64,000 nucleotides of DNA from Polaribacter tangerinus (GTDB lineage: Bacteria > Bacteroidota > Bacteroidia > Flavobacteriales > Flavobacteriaceae). Made by a program: the position numbers and the translations under genes. Positions 36,186-45,279 of the stretch are shown here, piece after piece. The stretch lies in the NCBI RefSeq assembly GCF_038024095.1, contig NZ_CP150668.1, positions 2,046,001-2,110,000 on the forward strand, in the 5' to 3' direction. The notes beneath the pieces were generated by a model. The model saw nothing but the letters and a program-made list of their open reading frames with translations, ran no database searches and was not told the DNA's origin. How positions within the stretch are numbered: the first letter of the stretch is position 1; each line of letters opens with the position of its first letter.

Positions 36186-36217
36186 TTGACAACGCCTATA
36201 CTGATATCGTATATTTG
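36186..36217 (+). promoter_or_regulatory. Promoter of queA
   Basis: TTGAC at 36186-36190 and TATATTTG at 36210-36217 are spaced about 20 bases, a good match to the Bacteroidota TTG / TAnnTTTG promoter. The ATG follows 20 bases later. Confidence 0.6.
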
Positions 36218-36237
36218 CGCCTTTAGAAGAAAAACTT

Positions 36238-37287
36238 ATGAAATTATCGCATTTTGAATTTGACCTGCCAGAAGACTTATTAGCTATCTATCCGGCAGAA
36301 CACAGAGATGAATCTCGCTTAATGGTTTTAAACAGAAAAGAGCAAACTATAGAGCACAAACAATTTAAAGACATTATAAATTACTTCGATGAAGGAGATG
36401 TTATGATGTTAAATAATACCAAAGTTTTTCCTGCAAGAATGTATGGTAATAAAGAAAAAACAGGTGCTAGAATAGAGGTTTTCTTATTAAGAGAGTTAAA
36501 TGCAGAAAATAGATTGTGGGATGTTTTAGTTGATCCGGCAAGAAAAATAAGAATAGGAAATAAATTATTTTTTGGTGAAGACGATAGCTTAGTGGCAGAG
36601 GTTATAGACAATACAACTTCTAGAGGTAGAACATTACGTTTTTTATTTGATGGTTCTTATGAAGAGTTTAGAGCAAAATTACTAGAACTTGGAGAAACGC
36701 CATTACCAAAAGAAATAAATAGAGAAGTAGAGCCTTTAGATGAAGAAAGGTATCAAACTATTTTTGCTAAAAATGAAGGAGCTGTAGCAGCACCAACTGC
36801 AGGATTACATTTTTCTAAACATTTGTTAAAACGATTAGAAATTAAAGGAATAGATTTTGCAGAAATGACTTTGCACGTTGGTCTTGGTACATTTAGCCCT
36901 GTAGAGGTTGAAGATTTATCGAAGCATAAAATGGACTCGGAGCAAATTATTATACCAGAAAGTAGCACAAAAATAATTAATAAAGCGAAAAAAGAAAAGA
37001 GAAGAGTTTGTGCTGTAGGAACTACTGTAATGAGAACAGTAGAGTCTTCGGTTTCTTCCAAACAAGAGTTGAATGCATTTGAAGGTTGGACAAATAAATT
37101 TATTTTTCCTCCATACGATTTTAGTATTGCAAATAGTATGATAACCAATTTTCATCCGCCAAAATCTACCTTAATGATGCAAACTGCTGCATTTGCAGGA
37201 TATGATTTTTTAATGGAAGCATATAAACAAGCCGTAAAAGAAGGTTACAAATTTTCTACTTATGGTGATGCAATGTTAATTATATAA
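36238..37287 (+). CDS. queA: S-adenosylmethionine:tRNA ribosyltransferase-isomerase
   Basis: Transfers the ribosyl part of SAM to preQ1 in tRNA to form epoxyqueuosine. At 349 residues the length is standard. Family blocks: [95 protein letters not shown] and [20 protein letters not shown]. It has its own promoter and terminator and so may be transcribed alone. Confidence 0.96.
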   Translation: MKLSHFEFDLPEDLLAIYPAEHRDESRLMVLNRKEQTIEHKQFKDIINYFDEGDVMMLNNTKVFPARMYGNKEKTGARIEVFLLRELNAENRLWDVLVDPARKIRIGNKLFFGEDDSLVAEVIDNTTSRGRTLRFLFDGSYEEFRAKLLELGETPLPKEINREVEPLDEERYQTIFAKNEGAVAAPTAGLHFSKHLLKRLEIKGIDFAEMTLHVGLGTFSPVEVEDLSKHKMDSEQIIIPESSTKIINKAKKEKRRVCAVGTTVMRTVESSVSSKQELNAFEGWTNKFIFPPYDFSIANSMITNFHPPKSTLMMQTAAFAGYDFLMEAYKQAVKEGYKFSTYGDAMLII

Positions 37288-37308
37288 TTAGTTATTATTG
37301 AATAATAC

Positions 37309-37344
37309 AAAGACTGACAGTTGCTAATTGTCAGTCTTTTTTTT
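37309..37344 (+). terminator. Terminator of queA
   Basis: Stem AAAGACTGACA / TGTCAGTCTTT around a nine-base loop, followed by a T run. It lies 21 bases past the queA stop and 33 bases before the rlmN start. Confidence 0.82.
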
Positions 37345-37376
37345 AGAGTTTTGTCATTATTATAAACTGTTTTATT

Positions 37377-38414
37377 TTGGATAAGAAAAAAGATATAAGA
37401 GCGCTATCAAAAGAGCAATTAAGAGATTTTTTTGTAAAAAACGGCGATAAAGCATTTCGAGGAAATCAAGTATATGAATGGCTTTGGAGTAAGTCTTTAC
37501 ATACTTTTGATGCCATGACAAACATTTCTAAACAAACCAGAGAAATGTTAGAAGAACACTTTGTAATCAATCACATTAAAGTAGATTCGATGCAAAAAAG
37601 TAATGATGGCACTATAAAAAATGGTATAAAATTACATGATGGTTTGGTGGTAGAATCTGTGTTAATTCCCACAGAAAAAAGAACAACGGCCTGTGTTTCT
37701 AGTCAGGTTGGTTGTAGTTTAGACTGTCTTTTTTGTGCTACTTCTCGTTTAAAGAGAATGCGCAACTTAAATCCGGATGAAATTTACGACCAAGTAGTTG
37801 TGATAGATAAACAGAGCAAATTATATTTCAATAGAAAATTAACAAATATTGTTTTTATGGGAATGGGAGAACCCTTAATGAATTATAAAAACGTAATGAA
37901 ATCTATTGCTATGATTACATCACCAGAGGGTTTAGGAATGTCTTCTAAAAGAATAACAGTATCTACTTCTGGCGTACCTAAAATGATAAGAATGATGGCA
38001 GATGAAGAAGCAAAATTTAATTTAGCAGTTTCTCTTCATTCTGCAATAGATGAAGTGCGAACCAAAATAATGCCTTTTAACAAAACATTTCCGTTAAAAG
38101 ATTTAAAAGAATCTTTAGAGTATTGGTACGAAAAAACTGGCAGAGCTATTACTTATGAATATGTTGTTTGGGACGGAATAAATGATAGTAAAGAAGATAT
38201 TAAAGCATTGGTAGCCTATTGCAAATATGTACCTTGTAAGGTAAATTTAATTGAATACAACCCTATAGACGATGGGCAGTTTCAACAAGCTCATTCAAGT
38301 GCAATTAATAATTATATTTCAAATTTAGAAATGAATGATATTACTGTAAACGTTCGAAGAAGTAGAGGGAAAGATATAGATGCAGCTTGTGGTCAATTGG
38401 CAAATAAATCATAA
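37377..38414 (+). CDS. rlmN: 23S rRNA (adenine-C2)-methyltransferase RlmN
   Basis: Radical SAM enzyme that methylates A2503 of 23S rRNA and A37 of some tRNAs. Length is 345 residues. The [4Fe-4S] cysteines are C113-x3-C117-x2-C120 in GCSLDCLFCATSR. GMGEPLMNY and the C-terminal cysteine in DAACGQL, the methyl-carrying residue, are present. The start codon appears to be TTG at 37377: no ATG is in frame before residue 42, and the family N-terminus KKDIRALSKEQLRDFF starts just after it. The queA terminator sits just upstream. Confidence 0.95.
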   Translation: MDKKKDIRALSKEQLRDFFVKNGDKAFRGNQVYEWLWSKSLHTFDAMTNISKQTREMLEEHFVINHIKVDSMQKSNDGTIKNGIKLHDGLVVESVLIPTEKRTTACVSSQVGCSLDCLFCATSRLKRMRNLNPDEIYDQVVVIDKQSKLYFNRKLTNIVFMGMGEPLMNYKNVMKSIAMITSPEGLGMSSKRITVSTSGVPKMIRMMADEEAKFNLAVSLHSAIDEVRTKIMPFNKTFPLKDLKESLEYWYEKTGRAITYEYVVWDGINDSKEDIKALVAYCKYVPCKVNLIEYNPIDDGQFQQAHSSAINNYISNLEMNDITVNVRRSRGKDIDAACGQLANKS

Positions 38415-38460
38415 TAAAAATTACGTATATAAATAGCGAAAAGCTTGCCATTATTATTCG

Positions 38461-38468
38461 TATTTTTG
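38461..38468 (+). promoter_or_regulatory. -7 promoter box directly before the polyprenyl synthetase gene
   Basis: TATTTTTG matches TAnnTTTG and ends six bases before the ATG at 38475. Like surE, this would give a leaderless or nearly leaderless message. No -33 element at normal distance. Confidence 0.4.
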
Positions 38469-38474
38469 TAGATA

Positions 38475-39452
38475 ATGAAACCCGTAGAACTTATTAAACT
38501 TCCCATTAAGCATGAAATGGAGCTTTTCGAAGAAAAGTTCAAAGAATCTATGCATTCGAAAGTACCACTTTTAAACAGAATTACCTATTATATTGTAAGA
38601 AGAAAAGGAAAGCAAATGCGACCAATGTTTGTTTTTTTAGTAGCTAAAATGGTTTCTAATGGTGGTTTTGACGAAAGAACTTACAGAGGTGCATCGGTAG
38701 TAGAACTCATACATACAGCCACTTTAGTTCATGATGATGTGGTAGATGATAGTAATATGCGAAGAGGCTTTTTTTCTATTAATGCTTTATGGAAAAATAA
38801 AATTGCAGTTCTTGTGGGAGATTTTATGTTGTCTAAAGGATTATTACTTTCTATAGACAACAATGATTTTGATTTATTAAAACTGATTTCTATTGCAGTT
38901 CGAGAGATGAGTGAAGGAGAGCTACTTCAAATAGAAAAAGCTAGAAAATTAGATATTACAGAAGCTGTTTATTTTGATATAATTCGTAAAAAGACAGCTA
39001 CTTTAGTTGCTGCTTGCTGTGGTATTGGAGCTGCTTCTGTGGGTGCCAATCAAGATACAGTAATGCAAATGCGAAAGTTTGGAGAATATATAGGAATAGC
39101 ATTTCAAATAAAAGATGATTTATTTGATTATTCAGAAGCTAAAATTGGAAAACCAACAGGAATAGATATTAAAGAGCAAAAAATGACTTTGCCATTAATT
39201 TACACACTAAATAATTGTACAAAAAAGGAAAAAGCTTGGTTAATAAATTCCATTAAAAAACATAACAAAGATAAAAAGCGCGTAAAAGAGGTAATAGCTT
39301 TTGTAAAAGAAAATAACGGTATTACATACACCACACAGAAAATGCATGATTACAAAAATAAAGCTATCACTATTTTAGATAATTATCCTGCATCAGAATA
39401 CAAACAATCTTTACTTACAATGATAGATTACGTGGTAGAACGTAAGATTTAA
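38475..39452 (+). CDS. Polyprenyl diphosphate synthase (IspB-like)
   Basis: Trans-prenyltransferase of 325 residues that extends farnesyl diphosphate to a long chain, here probably the side chain of menaquinone. Two Asp-rich motifs are intact: D87-D88-x-x-D91 in LVHDDVVDDSNMRRG and D214-D215-x-x-D218 in IKDDLFDYSEAKIGKPTG. GKQMRPMFVFL and KKTATLVAACC complete the pattern. Chain length cannot be judged with certainty. It probably draws on the mevalonate-derived precursors made by the HMG-CoA reductase block elsewhere in the window. Confidence 0.93.
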   Translation: MKPVELIKLPIKHEMELFEEKFKESMHSKVPLLNRITYYIVRRKGKQMRPMFVFLVAKMVSNGGFDERTYRGASVVELIHTATLVHDDVVDDSNMRRGFFSINALWKNKIAVLVGDFMLSKGLLLSIDNNDFDLLKLISIAVREMSEGELLQIEKARKLDITEAVYFDIIRKKTATLVAACCGIGAASVGANQDTVMQMRKFGEYIGIAFQIKDDLFDYSEAKIGKPTGIDIKEQKMTLPLIYTLNNCTKKEKAWLINSIKKHNKDKKRVKEVIAFVKENNGITYTTQKMHDYKNKAITILDNYPASEYKQSLLTMIDYVVERKI

Positions 39453-39596
39453 GTTGCGTTGAAACTAATTTAAAAAGATGATTTTTAGGTACTTATTGTA
39501 AATTAATCAACCAGAAAAAACTTTATGATTTCTATGTTTACCTCTTACATTTTGGGTAGCACCAAACCACCTTTAAAAAAACTATACTAAATTACT

Positions 39597-41105
39597 TTAT
39601 AAAGCTAATAACTCTTCTATAAACTCTCTAGAGTTTGAGAGTCTTGGTACTTTATGTTGGCCTCCCAATTTATTTTTTTTCTTTAGCCAGCTATAAAATA
39701 ATCCTTTTTTTGCTTCGTGTATTTTTGGAGCCATTAAAGTTATGTTTAAGTATCTTTTTGCTTCATAATCTGAATTGATAGATTTTAACGCAGTGTCTAA
39801 AACTTCAGAAAAGTAGCCAATTGAGCTTGGTTTCGTTTTAAACTCTATAATCCATTCATGACCCCCCTTTTCTTTACCTTGCATAAAAATTGGCGCAACA
39901 GTGTAGTCTAAAATTGTAGCAGAAGTTTTTTCGCAAGCAAGTTTCAAAGCATCTTCTACATTTTCTATATTTAGTTCTTCTCCAAAAACATTAATATAGT
40001 GCTTTGTTCTGCCAGTAATTTTAATTCGGTAAGGATTTAAAGAGGTAAAACGAATAGTGTCTCCAATTAAATAACGCCATAAACCTCCGTTAGTGGTAAT
40101 TATTAATGCATAATCTACGCCAATTTGTACTTGTTCTAGTGTTTTAGTTTTAGAATTTTCTCCTTGGTATTCAGTCATTGGAATAAACTCATAAAATATT
40201 CCGTAATCTAACATTAGAAGTAGCTCTTTAGAATTATTTCTGTCTTGTATGGCAAAAAAACCTTCAGAGGCATTGTAAATTTCGTAGTATTTAAAATCTG
40301 CATTCGGAATCATTTTTTTGTATTGTTCTCGGTAAGGATTAAAGTTTACACCACCATGAAAGTATACTTCTAAATTTGGCCAAACTTCTAGTATATTTTT
40401 TTTCCCTGTACGTTCTAAAACTCTGTTTAATAACACGAGCATCCAACTTGGTACACCCGCTAAACTGGTAATATTTTCATCAATCGTTTCATCTATTATT
40501 GCATCCATTTTAGTTTCCCAATCGCTCATTAAAGCGACTTCTTGACTTGGAGCAGAGCTAAAATCTGCCCAAAAAGGCATGTTTTCTATAATTATTGCTG
40601 AAAGATCACCAAAATAAGAGCCATTGTCTTTATATACTTCCGAACTACCACCCAATCGCAAGCCTTTGCCTGTAAACAATTGTGTTTTCGGATTGTTATT
40701 AATATACCAACACAACATATCTTTACCGGATTTTAAGTGACAATACTCTAGTGCATCGTCGCTTACAGGAATAAATTTACTTTTTGCATTCGTAGTTCCA
40801 CTAGATTTTGCAAACCATTTTATATCGGAAGGCCAAAAAATATTTTGCTCACCTTTTCTACACCTTTCTATAAAAGGAGCAAAAGTTTCATATTTATGGA
40901 TAGGTACATTTTTTGCAAAGTCAGCATGGTTTTTAATGCTAGAAAATTCATATTTTTTACCTAATTCGGTGTTTTTTGCAGTTTGTAATAGCTTTAAAAG
41001 TAGTTCGTTTTGTACATCATTTGGGTATTTTAAAAAGAGTTCTATTTGGTGTTTTCGCTTTTTTAAAAACCAAGAAATTATAGAGTTAATAATCTGAAAA
41101 GCCAT
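39597..41105 (-). CDS. GH3 auxin-responsive-type acyl-adenylating enzyme
   Basis: ANL-like acyl-acid-amido synthetase family (plant GH3, unrelated to glycoside hydrolase family 3), 502 residues, cytoplasmic. The ATP-binding loop SSGTTNAKSKFIPVS starts at residue 101. Further blocks VYFHGGVNFNPYREQY, YNASEGFFAIQD, ITTNGGLWRYLIGDTIRF and RTKHYINVFGEELNIENVEDAL match the family. These proteins adenylate carboxylic acids and join them to amino acids or thiols; substrate in bacteria is mostly unknown. The gene is divergent from the DUF2797 gene. Confidence 0.9.
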   Translation of the reverse strand: MAFQIINSIISWFLKKRKHQIELFLKYPNDVQNELLLKLLQTAKNTELGKKYEFSSIKNHADFAKNVPIHKYETFAPFIERCRKGEQNIFWPSDIKWFAKSSGTTNAKSKFIPVSDDALEYCHLKSGKDMLCWYINNNPKTQLFTGKGLRLGGSSEVYKDNGSYFGDLSAIIIENMPFWADFSSAPSQEVALMSDWETKMDAIIDETIDENITSLAGVPSWMLVLLNRVLERTGKKNILEVWPNLEVYFHGGVNFNPYREQYKKMIPNADFKYYEIYNASEGFFAIQDRNNSKELLLMLDYGIFYEFIPMTEYQGENSKTKTLEQVQIGVDYALIITTNGGLWRYLIGDTIRFTSLNPYRIKITGRTKHYINVFGEELNIENVEDALKLACEKTSATILDYTVAPIFMQGKEKGGHEWIIEFKTKPSSIGYFSEVLDTALKSINSDYEAKRYLNITLMAPKIHEAKKGLFYSWLKKKNKLGGQHKVPRLSNSREFIEELLAL

Positions 41106-41175
41106 AGAAATTTGTAAGTTTGTGTTTGGTTGATTTTAGAACAATATATGTTTTAAAATTGAAATCTAAAAATAC

Positions 41176-41184
41176 TAAAATTTG
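41176..41184 (+). promoter_or_regulatory. Imperfect -7 box directly before the DUF2797 gene
   Basis: TAAAATTTG differs from TAnnTTTG by one extra base between the two halves, and ends four bases before ATG 41189. A weak match listed because it shares the near-leaderless layout of surE and the prenyl synthase. Confidence 0.25.
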
Positions 41185-41188
41185 CACC

Positions 41189-41980
41189 ATGATTTACCAA
41201 GGAGTTTTAAAAAAAATGCTAACAGAAAATGCTACTGAAATTCAGTATTATTTAGATATGGATTCAGATTTTCTTAATATGAACCAACTTCTTAGTAAAC
41301 ATTTTTCTATAAAATTCGAAGGACATCAATGTTTACATTGTAATTTAGAAAGAAAAATTTATCGAACAGGATTTTGTAAATCCTGTTTTTTCGATACACC
41401 CTCTGCAGGAGATTGGATTATGAAACCAGAGTTAAGTAAAGCACATTTAAATATAGAAGATAGAGATTTAACCTACGAAAAGCAGGTGCAATTGAAACCT
41501 CATATTGTATACTTAGCAAACTCTAGTAATGTTAAAGTTGGGGTTACAAGAAAAAGTCAGGTACCAACACGATGGATTGATCAGGGAGCACACGAAGCAT
41601 TAGAAATAGTTGAAGCGCCAAATAGATATTTGGCAGGAATTACCGAAGTTGCTTTAAAAGCTTTTGTAGCCGATAAAACCAATTGGCGAAAAATGTTAAA
41701 AAATGATATTGAAGAGGTAAATTTAATTACTGTTCGCGAGCAATTAAAACAGCACATTCCAGATGAGGTAGTTCCTTATTTTTTAGATAATAGTAAAGAA
41801 GTTCATTTGAATTTTCCGGTGTTACAATACCCAGAAAAGCCCAAAAGTTTACAACTTGAAAAAACACTAAGTTATCAGGGTAAATTGGTTGGTATAAAAG
41901 GACAATATTTAATCTTTGAAGATGACACGGTGTTTAATGTTAGAAGTAACGAAGGTTTAGTAGTTTCTATTGAAATTTAG
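41189..41980 (+). CDS. DUF2797 zinc-ribbon protein
   Basis: Conserved cytoplasmic protein of 263 residues, known in Bacteroidota and Actinomycetota as DUF2797; no reaction is known. A zinc-ribbon-like motif is formed by C48-x2-C51 and C63-x2-C66 in QCLHCNLERKIYRTGFCKSCFF. VGVTRKSQVPTRWIDQGA and APNRYLAGITEVALK are family blocks resembling a GIY-YIG-like region. I place the start at ATG 41189; an upstream ATG at 41120 adds 23 residues without conserved sequence. Confidence 0.82.
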   Translation: MIYQGVLKKMLTENATEIQYYLDMDSDFLNMNQLLSKHFSIKFEGHQCLHCNLERKIYRTGFCKSCFFDTPSAGDWIMKPELSKAHLNIEDRDLTYEKQVQLKPHIVYLANSSNVKVGVTRKSQVPTRWIDQGAHEALEIVEAPNRYLAGITEVALKAFVADKTNWRKMLKNDIEEVNLITVREQLKQHIPDEVVPYFLDNSKEVHLNFPVLQYPEKPKSLQLEKTLSYQGKLVGIKGQYLIFEDDTVFNVRSNEGLVVSIEI

Positions 41981-42014
41981 CAAATAGCTAAAAAATATTT
42001 TACAAGAATGTTTT

Positions 42015-42824
42015 TTATTTTTTTTCTGATAATAGTTTCTCTAAAATTATTTCTACTCCAAAATCATCATTACTTTTTGTGGTAAAATTAGCCACTTTTT
42101 TAAGCTCTTTATGTGCATTCTGCATAGCAAAACTTAAAGATGCGGCTTCAAACATTTCTAAATCGTTAAGGTAATCTCCAAAAACAAGAGTTTCGTTTTT
42201 GTGAATTTTTAATTTTTGCTGAATCAATTTTAATGCATTGCCTTTATTTGCTTTTTCTGTAGAAATATCTAGCCAGTTTTTACCAGAAATTTTTATGAGA
42301 AATTCTTTTTCTAAATACTTAATTGCAGGATACACAAATTTTTCTGTACTGTTATAATGATGAATCGCAATTTTTAAAATTGGTGTTTTGGAAACTATGT
42401 CTATTAAATTATCTACAATTTTATAACTGTGGTAATATTTTTGAAATGTCGCTATAAATTTTTCATCTTTACTTGTTATGTATGCAGTTTCTTCTGTACA
42501 TAAAACAATATTTATGTTATCTATATTTATTAACATGGGTATAATTGCCATTGCTTTTTCTATGGGAATTGCATTACATAAGAGAAGTTTATTCTTATTT
42601 TTAGCAATTGCACCATTTTCTGCAATAACATAAATATCATTTTTTATGGGATACAGTTTGTCTAGGATACTATTGTATTGTCTACCGCTAACTGCACAAA
42701 AAATAATATTTTTATTTTGAAGTTGTTTAAAAAGTTTAAAGAAACGTTGGCTTACTTCATTATTTGAGTTTAGAAGTGTCCCATCCATATCAGAAACAAC
42801 TAACTTTATCTTTTCAAAACTCAT
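42015..42824 (-). CDS. Cof-type HAD hydrolase
   Basis: Phosphatase of the HAD IIB (Cof/YidA) group, 269 residues, likely acting on sugar phosphates or cofactors. D12 in SDMDGTLLNS is the nucleophile, D14 the acid/base, the lysine motif is near KANKGNALKLIQQKL, and the metal-binding GDYLNDLEMF closes the site. Its start lies 3 bases past the LacI-type regulator stop, so the two genes form an operon, and the regulator may control this phosphatase. Confidence 0.9.
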   Translation of the reverse strand: MSFEKIKLVVSDMDGTLLNSNNEVSQRFFKLFKQLQNKNIIFCAVSGRQYNSILDKLYPIKNDIYVIAENGAIAKNKNKLLLCNAIPIEKAMAIIPMLINIDNINIVLCTEETAYITSKDEKFIATFQKYYHSYKIVDNLIDIVSKTPILKIAIHHYNSTEKFVYPAIKYLEKEFLIKISGKNWLDISTEKANKGNALKLIQQKLKIHKNETLVFGDYLNDLEMFEAASLSFAMQNAHKELKKVANFTTKSNDDFGVEIILEKLLSEKK

Positions 42825-42827
42825 TTA

Positions 42828-43856
42828 TTAAGCTCTTTTAGTAGAATTTCTCTCTACTAAATCTGTTTTTATAATTACGGTTTTAGGTTCGTATTTTTCC
42901 TCGGAAGTACTCTCTAATCTGTTTATTAAAAGTTTAGCTGCGGTTTCTCCCATTTTTTCTCCATGTTGGCTAACTGTTGTCATTTTCGGACTAGAATGTC
43001 TTGCTAATATTCCGTTTGAGAAACATACTACCGAAAAATTTTCAGGAACTTTATATCCTTTTCTTTGTCCAACTTTCATGGCTGCAATAGCAGAAGACTC
43101 GTCTGTGGCAATTACTGCGTCTATTTTATGGGCGTCGAAAATTGGCGTTAAAATATTTTCATAATTTTTATAATCTTCGTCTAAAATATTTATAATTAAG
43201 TTGTTGTTTACCGCGATTCCTGCTTTTTCTAGCCCTTTTAAATATCCTTGATGTCTCTTTTTACCAACCTTTAAATTGCTTATTGTAGAAACAAATGCAA
43301 TGTTTTTACTACCAGATTTAGTTAAATATTTAACCGCTTTAGAGGCGCCTTTAAAATCATCTGTTATAACTTTATCGCAGTTAATAGATTCTGCAACTCT
43401 GTCGAACATTACAATTGGCGTTCCATTATTCATAACTTCTTCAAAATGGCTAAAGTCATTTTTTAAAACACTTTCTTCTGCAAGAGAAAGGATAAAGCCG
43501 TCAATACTACCATTAGATAACATTTCTATAGTTTCGACTTCTTTTTCAAAAGATTCATTAGATATACAAGATATAATTTTATACCCTCTTTCATTTGCAA
43601 CTTTTTCAACTCCGTTAAATACTTGAGCAAAAAAATAGTTTAGCATGTTAGGTATGATGATACCAATGGTTTTTGTTTTTCTGTTTTTTAGACTAAGCGC
43701 ATTGAAATTAGGCTTGTAGTTATTTTCTTTAGCATATTTTTGAATTTTTTCTTTTGTACTTACGCTAATTTCATAACTATCGTTTAAAGCTTTAGAAACT
43801 GTAGAGATAGAAACATTAAATTCTTGAGCTATATCTTTTATTGTAAGTCTTTTCAT
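42828..43856 (-). CDS. LacI-family transcriptional regulator
   Basis: DNA-binding regulator of 342 residues. The N-terminal helix-turn-helix TIKDIAQEFNVSISTVSKALN (residues 4-25) and hinge (KPNFNALSLK) are typical, followed by a periplasmic-binding-protein-like sugar sensor (about 62-335) with IGIIIPN, VVCFSNG and HGEKMGETAAKLLI. Its effector is likely a sugar or sugar phosphate. It is the first gene of a pair with a HAD phosphatase and not adjacent to the utilization locus at the window start. Confidence 0.93.
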   Translation of the reverse strand: MKRLTIKDIAQEFNVSISTVSKALNDSYEISVSTKEKIQKYAKENNYKPNFNALSLKNRKTKTIGIIIPNMLNYFFAQVFNGVEKVANERGYKIISCISNESFEKEVETIEMLSNGSIDGFILSLAEESVLKNDFSHFEEVMNNGTPIVMFDRVAESINCDKVITDDFKGASKAVKYLTKSGSKNIAFVSTISNLKVGKKRHQGYLKGLEKAGIAVNNNLIINILDEDYKNYENILTPIFDAHKIDAVIATDESSAIAAMKVGQRKGYKVPENFSVVCFSNGILARHSSPKMTTVSQHGEKMGETAAKLLINRLESTSEEKYEPKTVIIKTDLVERNSTKRA

Positions 43857-43917
43857 ATAGGATAAAATAATTGAGACTAAAATACAAAAATCTTACTAGA
43901 TAGAAACTGTAATCTTA

Positions 43918-45279
43918 TTATTTTATAGATTCTTTAGCGTGTCGATTTTTGTTAATTTCATAAAATAAAAAAGAGAACAAAAGCACATATTCTGTTAAGA
44001 CAATCCATATATTTTCTTTCCAAGGCAAATTTGCATATGCTTGGTAAGATAAAATAATTAAGAAACTCCAAAAAACCGGAAACTTATATCGTGTAAAAAT
44101 ACTTAATATTAACGGTGTGGCAGTATACCAAGGGTGAACGGTAGTAGAGGTAAAGTAGTAAAAAGATATTCCAAACAACATGGCTGTTAATAAAGAAATG
44201 TAATGTTTTTTTACTTTAAAAAAAGTGAGATATATTAAAAAAATAATTGTTAATATGGGAGTTATTTTACCAATAATAGCTATTTCGTTATATCCTCTAA
44301 AAAGGTAACCAACTTCTCTAAAAATATAATAAAAACTTGCATTAAACTCGAAGTTTTTAAACCATAAACCCACAGAGTTTGTGTAATTGCTAATTAGGTT
44401 TTGATGGTAAAAAGGTATAAATAATATAATATTACTGATGACTATTATAGTGTAAAATGTAGCTAGTTTATAATAATTATTCGCTTTTTTAAAAGTTTTC
44501 TTTTTTATAAATACATTAAAAAATAATGGAAGAAATAAAAGAGGTATTAATTTAATAGATATAGAAAATGAAAATAGAATTGCAGCGGATATCCATTTTT
44601 TTTGATACAATTTGTAAAGTGCTGCAAGTAAAAAAAATAGCATTACAGATTCGAAATGTAAATTTCCTGTCATTTCAATAATTACAAACGGATTTAGAAT
44701 ATACCAAAATATATTTTTTGTTGGCAGTTGAAGTTTTTCTAATAGTTTTTTACCGAAATATAAGATACCGATATCTGCCAATATAGTTATAGACCTTAGA
44801 ACTATTATTGCACCAAAAATACTTTTTTCAGAAAATAGCGCCGCAATAAAAAAGCATAATTGATTTAAAGGAGGGTAATTGGTATAATGGCTACCGTTTA
44901 AAGTTCCCATTCCTTCGTACAACAAAACGCTTTCTGGAATAGGGTATATTCCTTGTTTTATAAAACTTTCGGGTAAAGATAAGTATGGGTTGTATCCGTT
45001 AAAAAGCATACGTCCATCCCAAATAAAGCGATAAAAATCTTGTGATAGATTTGGGGTTGAAAAAAGAAAAATTAATCTGAAAAGAAATGCAATAAGTACA
45101 AAACTAGCAAAAGATATGTGATTGTTTTTTAAAAGTATATAAACACCTCCGAAGAGAATAATCCATATTGTAATTAAAAGATTAAAGTTTGTTCTATCTA
45201 AAAAATAAGCAACATATGTATAACAAATTACACTAAGAAAAATAATTATAAAACTGCTATACTTTTTAAGGAAAGACAT
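43918..45279 (-). CDS. GT-C-type membrane mannosyltransferase-like protein
   Basis: Integral membrane protein of 453 residues with about 12 helices. The first periplasmic loop holds the acidic motif SQDFYRFIWDGRMLFNGYNPYL, and a later HPWYTATPL segment resembles GT87/PMT-like GT-C enzymes that use polyprenyl-phosphate sugars. Last gene of an overlapping set: its start overlaps the preceding GT2 gene by one base. It could transfer a hexose from a lipid carrier made by the DPM-like GT2 in the same operon. Specificity unknown. Confidence 0.75.
   Translation of the reverse strand: MSFLKKYSSFIIIFLSVICYTYVAYFLDRTNFNLLITIWIILFGGVYILLKNNHISFASFVLIAFLFRLIFLFSTPNLSQDFYRFIWDGRMLFNGYNPYLSLPESFIKQGIYPIPESVLLYEGMGTLNGSHYTNYPPLNQLCFFIAALFSEKSIFGAIIVLRSITILADIGILYFGKKLLEKLQLPTKNIFWYILNPFVIIEMTGNLHFESVMLFFLLAALYKLYQKKWISAAILFSFSISIKLIPLLFLPLFFNVFIKKKTFKKANNYYKLATFYTIIVISNIILFIPFYHQNLISNYTNSVGLWFKNFEFNASFYYIFREVGYLFRGYNEIAIIGKITPILTIIFLIYLTFFKVKKHYISLLTAMLFGISFYYFTSTTVHPWYTATPLILSIFTRYKFPVFWSFLIILSYQAYANLPWKENIWIVLTEYVLLFSFLFYEINKNRHAKESIK

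Noticed and set aside
36753..37148. Minus-strand 131-codon frame inside queA
   Set aside because: Antisense shadow of conserved queA codons without signal, motif or ribosome-binding site.
39597..41105. Reading this GH3 protein as another glycoside hydrolase of the locus at the window start
   Set aside because: The name is shared only; the SSGTT loop and other blocks show an acyl-adenylating enzyme.
43276..43626. Plus-strand 116-codon frame in the LacI regulator gene
   Set aside because: Antisense shadow of the sugar-binding domain.
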